NCBI GenBank assembly: GCA_016169945.1
Contig: JADLSH010000073.1
Coordinates: 2,108,001 to 2,172,000 of the forward strand
Direction of reading: 5' to 3'
DNA length: 64,000 nt
From: Trachythela sp. YZ-2020
Taxonomy: Eukaryota; Cnidaria; Anthozoa; Malacalcyonacea; Clavulariidae
Within the stretch, counting starts at the first letter, position 1; each line of letters starts with the position of its first letter. The position numbers were made by a program, and so were the translations under genes. Shown here one piece after another: positions 57,501-64,000 of this stretch. A model generated the notes under the pieces. The model was not told the origin of the DNA, ran no database searches, and saw only the letters and a list, made by a program, of their open reading frames with translations.

Positions 57501-60500
57501 AAGGACACCCCTTCAAACAAAATAATCTTTTGAAATACGCGGAGCGAAAGCCCACAACGAAAAAGATTCTACCAAAATTAATGGTAAATACATTAACCAG
57601 AATGAACATAGGCGTAAGCATAATCATTCACCAATCAGGTACGCAAATAAGAACATAAGATAAAAACAAATTGATATCCTACCATGAATAAATCATATCA
57701 GAAACAGTAATATCCTTCCCCTCGCCAGCTATCAAATAAATTTGACTCCAGCCCTTGGGACACTGGATGGCGGCTTAAAAGGAGGAAGGATTACACTGAA
57801 ACAAGAAAAATGATATTTTGTTCTAGTAAACAACAATATAGAATGATACAAACGAGATGTAACTGAAAAAAGCCTAAATTAATACACATACGTAGGTTAG
57901 CACAATGCATCAATAAAGAGTCGTTTATCACAATACACATAATTCAAGACTTATATAGTGTTGTTCACGTGATAATATGATATTACATCATATTTTCTAT
58001 AAATAAATGATATGATCACATGATAAAGAAGCCATGCGTTAAGGGTACCTATTAAATAACAAGGATTAACAAGGATTAACAAGGATTAACAAGTTTATTT
58101 CTGAACTCCTTTAAAGTTATCATGGTATTATTCGTTAAATCCCTTGGTAGTGCGTTCCAGACTCTTGTTGTTGTTATTAAGTATATGATTTCTGATAGGT
58201 AGATTTACATTTTGAAGTGAACTGAAGAAAAATATTGTTGATTTTACATTAACTTATATTAATAAAAAACTGAAGAGTATAAGTACAATTTATATTATAA
58301 ATGATGTAGAATTAATTAAGCATGTTGTTTAGTCAATAAATAGGTCTTAGCTTGCTTGGCGAAGGGAAATAAAGGTAAATTTTTAGTTATATCTTTAGTT
58401 TAAACTTCCTAAACAGTACAGTATATGCAATAGCGATTTGTCATTGCAACAAACTTTAATAGTGCTTTAAGAGGAGATGTTTTTTTCTATGTTGCGTAAC
58501 AAGCGCTCAAAACTAATGAGTATATAATGTTTTACCTGCATGGTTATGAATTTGCAATTTTACGTTTTTAATCGTGAAACAAACCTAAATAATATGTTTG
58601 TTTCATTGTCTGTAAAATAATGCCGAAATAAGAAGATTTTAGATGATACGCCAAAGAGAAAACAACGTTTGAAGTTCCGTATACTGCTGGCTTTGCTAAT
58701 ATTGCTGTAAATATGACCGATCAATTTAATCGCATCTGTCATAGTTGTATTTTTTTTTCATTATTGTTTTATGTTTCTCAACCACCAAATGCATTTAAAA
58801 AGGTAGCTAGCTGTATAAACTAGAAATAATTTTGGGAGGTACGCCAAAAAGATATTATCATAGGTTTTGAATACATTTCATCGCAAATGCGCGACATAGG
58901 AAAAAATCGCCTCTTAAAGATATTTACTTGTATGCAATTGATATCTATATTTACATTTTTAAATTTATTTTACAGGCCGCCTTAGATATGCAGTCAGGTT
59001 GGTACTTCATATTGTTTTTACAGTATGTTTGCGCTCTATCAGTATTCACGCATACCTTAGGTGTTCGACAACTTGTACTGCCTGTTAAAGCACTTTCGCT
59101 CGTCTGATAAACAGTACATAAAACACTGATAAAAACGACATTCGTTCACATTGTTTTACACATTAGTTTATCAATACACAGCGAAAGTGTTTCAAAACTC
59201 GTTAAACATGTACATGTAGCATGTTCGAATATGAGACGCATTTCCTGCTCTTTGCAGATATCATTTCCACCTGCGATGGGATGGTGGTTTGCATTACCAT
59301 CCCAACGGTTTCAAAGAACAAACTAATAGATTTTCGTCATGTTGGGTGAAATTTAAATTACATGGAAATAAAAAAAATCGTACGATGACGTGCGTAGCAG
59401 GAAATGGGTCTCATATTCAAGCTTGGTACCACTTACCAACATGATGTCAATGAAGGATTATCTTTCATCTATAGCTTATGATCTGTCATTCATGCCTGCA
59501 CATTGAAGATATAAACAGTATTTAGTTGCCAGTAATGATTTTTCCTTTTTTTTTCAGGAATTCTTCACGCAGAAGAAAAAGACTTTAAAACGGCCTATTC
59601 ATACTTTTATGAGGCTTTCGAGGTCTGTGGTAATATTTATCGCACAAACATATAATAGTTCATTTCGGCTGCATTCATCGTATGCCGGTTGGAGGGAGAA
59701 TTAGTATTAGCAGTCTCGCCCCAGGGATGATTTTCTGGGGTATTTCACCCCCCCGAAAATGGTACTGGAACGAAATTTTGACCCCTTTTTGGTTACCTAA
59801 ACAAAGAGGTCTTAATCTCATGATTTGTTTGCTACAGTACATTTCGATTCAAAATCGATACATTTTTTGAGTAAATTTGTAAACGAACATATGCGGCTCT
59901 TTTTCTAATATTTCAACCCTACTGCTATTTATTAAGATACTTTAATCATAGCTTCTATTTTAGCACAATACTGCATCAGCCGTCGTTACTTTACAATACA
60001 GTGATTCACGCAGTGAGTTACAGGGCAGCAGATGGTGGTCAACTTCAAAAATGTTGACACTTACAGCTGCAAGAAAATTAAACTACATCTCTCAATTCAA
60101 TTTATTAGCCTTCAAATACGAGACTGCTAGAGTATGTATAATGAAAATAATTATCATTATTCTCCCGTCACTTTGATAACTGCAGGTTGACCGCCATTTG
60201 CGGCATGATAATGCTTAGTGAGACCCACCTATAGGGGAAGCAATTTTAGCCCGACCAAAACGACTATTGCTGCTGTCCAATAGACACCAGTCCGATATCG
60301 TAAAATCTTACAGATACGAGGCCTTAGTAAAGCCCTCGTCAAATTAGGATGAGAGTTTATCACAGTCAATGAGAGTCGCTCGCGTTTGAATGCTAACTCT
60401 CGCCGACTCTAATGCACTCTCATCAAGTTTGAGCCGGTTCAAATTTTGACACGAATTTTTCCTGGTAGATCAATGCACTACAACCACCATCATCATGTCT

Positions 60501-63085
60501 CGCTTTTGCGTACTTGTGCTCATTCTTGTTTTGTTGTTTTTATAGGGCTATGACTCTCTAGAAAATCCTAAAGCTCAAGCTGCATTAAAATACATGTTGC
60601 TTTGTAAGATTATGTTGAACAGGTAAGAAATATGCGCAGTTATAATTTTTGAAACTTTTTAAATGGGATGTTAGGCCAAGAAAAAATATGTGGGTTTTCG
60701 GTTTCCCTGGTGCCTCAGAAATTCCCGACCCTAAACTTTTGATTGAATAAATTTCTCGTGCTGATAAGTGTTTCTACTTTGAAGAAAATGTACAGGTACA
60801 TGTTTGTGGAAACACGCACTGAAAAACGTGGCAGCCGATCCTATGAACATTAAAATAGTTAAGAAAAAATATCAAACCGACTTACCCTACCAAGGTTTTT
60901 TCAAGAGGAAATAAGAATCCATATTTTTTTCTTATTACAAAAATCGGATAGCCTTAGCTTAGCCTTCGATACAGTAACCTTTGCTAGTCTACCTAGTCCT
61001 AATCTTCACATTTGCCTTAGCAACACGATTGAGGAACATTTTGAATTTTTCACGCGTAATGCAGTGTCACACTGATAGACAGAAGACAGGTTCCTCAGAG
61101 AATATTTCAGCTGAGGAGGTACTTCAGATGAAATATTGAGGAACAATATTCCTCTCGCTTTTCACAAGAAGAACACCTCCCAATCTCAAAATAGGCTCAA
61201 ATGGCAGATAACTAAATATGATTCCTTAAAATTTTCCTTTAATACATAAATAACATGTAATCGTACAGAGCCTGACTTATGCTGTGAGGAACATATTTTT
61301 TGTTTGGAACCTCCTTATGTTGTCAAGAAGCTCAATTATGCAGTCAACAAACTGGAAATTCAGCGCATAACTTCACATGTGTTGTTTGGAAAGAGCTTCT
61401 TGGAGAGGATTGAGGAATGTTCAGTTTCTCATTATACAATGGACTTTCCTGGCTTTCTTCTGTGTATAATTGTGCATATTAAAAATAATTAAAGATGGGT
61501 CTCAATATAGATTGAATGGGGAAACTATCACACAACTTTATTGTTGCACGCACAACGCACGCTCAACTTTTTCATTGTTCTTACGCACTTTTGAACCGAA
61601 TTTGAGGAACATTTGAATTTTGAAAAAGGCAAATTTAGGATCCGAGGAACATTGAACACTTTTTCCAGTCTGCGGTTAGCGCGTTGCGGCCTCATCGCTG
61701 AGTAAGTTAAACCTGAGTAGGATTTAGTCCAGAGTATAGGATTTTACTTAGTAAGTGGGGGTGTGCTAATCATCCTGACTTGCAGCTGAGAGCTGAGCTG
61801 AATTGCGAAGGACGGAGCTCGACTTAATCGAGTCGAAAGCTTATTAAAGGCGCCACTGACAGCCACCGTATGACTCATGTCTGATTAGGGGAGCACAGCT
61901 ACGATGGAAGGGTTAGTTTGAGGCTAATCCAAACCCACCCTGTCAACATTCCCTGAGGGAGGAAACCGGAGTACCCGGAGAAAACCCATGACTTTCGGTA
62001 GAGCGTTGACGGACTCTTTTCACATAAGTGTCATGAGTCCTCAGCGAGAATCGAACCCACGATCTCAGGGGTGAAAGGCACTTGCTCTGACGACTGCGCC
62101 ACCGAAGCCCCTCCGATGGATGACTATCCGTCTCAGACTTGACTATCTCAGATAACTCCTGTATTATTGTGGTTGGTTCTCTCCTGTGCTTCGAGGGTCT
62201 TTTTCCCGGTCCCCGGTTTTTCTCTCACCAAAAACTGACCCTTCCACCTTGAGCTGTGTTACGTGATCAGACATGGATCGTATCGTGGCAGCCACATATG
62301 TTGTGTAAGCTATCGACACGTTCACGGTTGAATTGCACCCGTTTTCAAAATTACGCGACCTTCCCTAAAATAATTTGAGTTGAAATGACAGTTCTATGTC
62401 ACGCGAACTAAAAATAGCAAACGTAAACAAAAGCCATTTTAAACCATATATTTAATACATAAAGGATCATATTGAACCGAAATAAAGCTAGATATACAAA
62501 CTAAGAGAAATATCAAAGCATCACACCAGAAATCTATCCCGTGAATGACCTTAAAAGTTTGAAAAAGCATAATTTAGCTGTGTGTCAAACCCGCTTGCGC
62601 TAGACTATAGCGTCATATTATAATTTGTATTTTAGAATAACTACACTAAAATATCTTGAGAATAATTCCAAACTCTATACATGAAGGCTGCAAAATTAAT
62701 AATCTTGATAAGGAAACACACATTTGAAGGCTTCACAGTAAACCACTTTGAATTTCGAATTGACATAAAACCTGCATGTAAATTTAGAGTATTTTCGGGC
62801 TAGTCGCGTATTTTGAAAACGGGTGTAAGCCCCTTGAAATAGAGGATAATTGGCATCCCTTCAGTAATAGCAGGTTGCATTTCAAAAATAGGCGTCTGTG
62901 CACAAAATTTCTAGACGAAAGGCAAGTATAGGGATATCACGCATTGGCAATGCTACCTTCCGTCCCTTCCAAATTTTCTACATATAAATTTTAGGATACG
63001 ATTGAAAATTTTTCCTTTTTTTAGTCCGGAAGATGTGCAGTCACTTATCAGCGGCAAGCTTGGCCTCAAATATTCAGGTCCCTCG
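48458..63085 (+). CDS. PSMD11: PSMD11 (Rpn6), 26S proteasome lid subunit, 3' end outside window
   Basis: Eleven exons join in phase: 48458-48536, 50860-50961, 52139-52263, 53201-53272, 54572-54629, 54808-54919, 55612-55672, 58976-58997, 59558-59622, 60546-60622 and 63025-63085 (834 bases, 278 codons). The product matches Rpn6 along its length: [97 protein letters not shown] and [20 protein letters not shown]. Rpn6 clamps the 19S lid to the 20S core; its N-terminal helical solenoid is seen here and the PCI domain lies beyond the window. The start ATG has a good context (caagATGG). Intron sizes run from about 180 bases to 3.3 kb. Confidence 0.95.
48537..50859 (+). other. PSMD11 intron 1
   Basis: Contains a tRNA-like pseudogene at about 49956-50030 and a G-rich block near 50640-50700. 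The stretch 48630-49020 has gagccgat-type motifs and inverted tails. Nothing coding is supported. Confidence 0.5.
49956..50030 (-). pseudogene. tRNA-like sequence (pseudogene or SINE head)
   Basis: The - strand reads tcgctcatagtctagcagg (A-box-like), a cattg/caatg anticodon-type stem with an 8-base loop, then ccagggttcgtatccctg (a perfect T arm with B box). The acceptor stem pairs poorly and the anticodon loop is one base too long, so it is unlikely to be a working tRNA. Confidence 0.45.
51474..51608 (+). mobile_element. SINE 3' part (same family as 61790-62111)
   Basis: Shares gcggagctc, aaggcgac/gccgcc..gactgccaccatatgg and gatggaagggttagttt with the SINE at 61790-62111. The tRNA head is missing. 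It lies in PSMD11 intron 2. Confidence 0.7.
52318..52737. mobile_element. hAT-type MITE with 8-bp target duplication
   Basis: Termini taggggtgcac and gtgcaccccta are exact inverted repeats. aattagtc flanks both ends (52310-52317 and 52738-52745). The interior is built of inverted ccggccggaattccggccgg motifs. It lies 55 bases past the donor of PSMD11 exon 3. Confidence 0.9.
53273..54571 (+). other. PSMD11 intron with a GC-rich island
   Basis: A GC-rich stretch at about 54275-54350 (gtgccgggcggcactgatga, accgcccggcgccgcccacc) stands out from AT-rich flanks. 54405-54490 carries a gaagggtcttcgctcgaaa motif repeated near 56625, so this is probably a dispersed element. Confidence 0.5.
55290..55402. 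repeat. foldback element
   Basis: gtacgatttttactcacgag and gttgtgaagaatcgct pair with agcgatccttcacaac and aagtaaacaaaaagtac. It lies in a PSMD11 intron. Confidence 0.65.
55673..58975 (+). other. PSMD11 3.3-kb intron before the microexon
   Basis: Contains a dispersed repeat near 56430-56710 (gaagggccttcgctcgaaac) and a - strand LINE remnant at 56838-58190, with a short aacaaggatt tandem at 58057-58092. The rest is AT-rich. Confidence 0.5.
56838..58190 (-). mobile_element. LINE 3' remnant (ORF2 C-terminus and 3' UTR)
   Basis: On the - strand near 58170-58080 one frame reads [20 protein letters not shown] followed by FRNKLVNPC, the typical end of a non-LTR ORF2. The sequence then runs to an AATAAAGTTGTATTG-type tail near 56838-56865. 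The interval between is probably its 3' UTR, but that is inferred. It lies in the intron 55673-58975 of PSMD11. Confidence 0.55.
58976..58997 (+). CDS. PSMD11: PSMD11 22-base microexon
   Basis: After the acceptor tttattttacag the exon is GCCGCCTTAGATATGCAGTC plus AG, then gttggt. It encodes A-A-L-D-M-Q-S and the first base of Gly, exactly the conserved (A/T)LDMQSG of Rpn6, and restores phase for the exon at 59558. Confidence 0.9.
59226..59420. mobile_element. foldback MITE in PSMD11 intron
   Basis: gaatatgagacgcatttcct at the left pairs with aggaaatgggtctcatattc at the right, with about 150 bases between. Confidence 0.8.
60345..60455. repeat. inverted copy of the 8.7-kb dispersed repeat
   Basis: gatgagagtttatcacagtc...gagagtcgctcgcgtttg and actctcatcaagtttgagcc are the reverse complement of blocks at 8700-8830. 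Confidence 0.65.
60623..61789 (+). other. PSMD11 intron, nothing recognised
   Basis: AT-rich, with many copies of gaggaac(a)tt across 61030-61650 that suggest a degenerate repeat. No gene is supported. Confidence 0.45.
61790..62111 (-). mobile_element. tRNA-derived SINE
   Basis: The - strand starts ggggcttcggtggcgcagtc with a pol III A box (TGGCGCAGTCGTCAG) and B box (GGTTCGATTCT) spaced as in a tRNA. A conserved-looking body follows (gggttttctccgggtactcc) and then the tail shared with 51474-51608. A second, headless SINE-like body lies at about 62160-62310 on the + strand. Confidence 0.85.
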
Positions 63086-64000
63086 GTAAGTACTCGATGG
63101 AAATTTTGCACCGGTGACTATAACTCAATTTATGTTCGAAGTCCAGTAAGTGCGAACTTTAATGCAGTGTAATACTGCCATGAAATAGCTTAATACTACG
63201 TCAAGGTTCTCCACAGTTGTGAGCGGGACAAGTGAAAGAGGTGTCTGAACAGGTAAGCGTACCGTAGCGCCGGAGTGACCTATACTAAATGGACTGAGTG
63301 CTCGAGGTCAAAAAGTGTCCTCACCGTTGCTGACGTCATATAGGTCCTCGCATCGATGAAAATTACCGCATACCGATATTTTCCTAATGTTATTTGTGAT
63401 CGCGGGCGAATTTGTGTTTTTGAAATTTAACGAAGTTTGTTTTTAATTTTTTTTCAATTCTGTGTTATTTTTTTTGCAAACTTTGCTGTTTTTGGTAAAT
63501 ATTTACTACCCTCGAGTTGAGAACAACCTTTTCCAAAATAGGAGTATATTTTCCTGTTGCAAGTTTGAAAACAAACATTTTAATTTTAAATAAAACGATG
63601 GCTTCGGTATGTTTTTATACACGACCACAACAAGAGCTTCAGGCCATCGATGATTGCTGGTATTTATGCTATAGTTTTTCCATAAAATTTGTCGTGTTAT
63701 GTAAGTATTAACCTTCTGTTGACATGAAAATGTTTTGCCGACAATCTTTCCTGGTATTATACTGAGTAAAAGACTGTTTTTGTGGAGTTTTCTACGGCTA
63801 TTTAACATTTTTTATAAACATGTACACGGCTTACTTGAGAGTTGAAAACATACTTGACAGCCCGCCAATTTCATAAAGATCACATTTAGTATAAACTGAC
63901 TTACTTTCTACAATGATTTCGCAGCAATTTCTCGCCTCAAAAACACAAAATTAACAATTTTTTTGAGTTTGAAACATATAAAAATATAGAACCGAGCCGT
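63086..64000 (+). other. right-edge PSMD11 intron
   Basis: No further Rpn6 exon is seen: none of the frames encodes the expected next block after LKYSGPS. The sequence is AT-rich and unassigned. Confidence 0.6.

Noticed and set aside
63218..63251. A possible small exon (cacag|TTGTGAG...AACAG|gtaagc) after PSMD11 exon 11
   Set aside because: It has stops in the needed frame and does not encode the conserved block expected next in Rpn6.

Overview
The window looks like nuclear DNA of an early-branching animal, most likely a cnidarian. Small exons with GT..AG borders sit in AT-rich introns of up to about 8 kb. Non-coding DNA is full of foldback (MITE-like) elements and decayed LINEs. The species call is inference; the gene calls rest on reading frames, splice borders and family motifs.

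There are four supported genes. (1) 440-19163, + strand: an MLLT10/MLLT6 (AF10/AF17) orthologue running from the extended PHD finger to the stop. It keeps the octapeptide and leucine-zipper region that binds DOT1L, so it should be a chromatin regulator; its 5' exons lie left of the window. (2) 9992-10906, - strand: an intact single-exon class A GPCR, nested antisense in the 8.1-kb intron of gene 1. (3) 27730-38972, - strand: a predicted gene of about 2,393 residues that joins two TPR exons (one with about 37 forty-residue units, one with about 12 divergent units) to a FAM111-type trypsin-like protease with an intact His/Asp/Ser triad. All its internal introns are phase 1. (4) 48458-63085, + strand: PSMD11 (Rpn6), a 26S proteasome lid subunit; 11 exons give the first 278 codons and the PCI domain lies right of the window.

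The outstanding region is gene 3. Exon 34458-38903 is an intronless array of 120-bp units kept in exact register, with no indel and no stop over more than 4.3 kb. It carries higher-order duplications (offsets 480 and 1680 bp) and two-state amino-acid variation that is concentrated on TPR helix A and the loop before it. A repeat sensor tied to a protease effector resembles conflict or innate-immunity proteins, but that role is inference.

The rest is repeats: a triplicated compound palindrome (1.7-2.8 kb), adjacent and nested inverted-repeat elements (12.47-15.25 kb), a perfect 56-bp palindrome (22.6 kb), a 19-bp minisatellite inside a dispersed repeat (25.6-26.1 kb), foldback elements in the protease-gene introns (29.0-30.1 and 32.8-33.5 kb), a 1.2-kb inverted-repeat element ending about 60 bp before the PSMD11 start codon, a hAT-type MITE with an exact 8-bp target duplication (52.3 kb), two copies of a tRNA-derived SINE (51.5 and 62.0 kb), and remnants of at least five LINEs. 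The genes show no operon-like link; they are separate neighbours.
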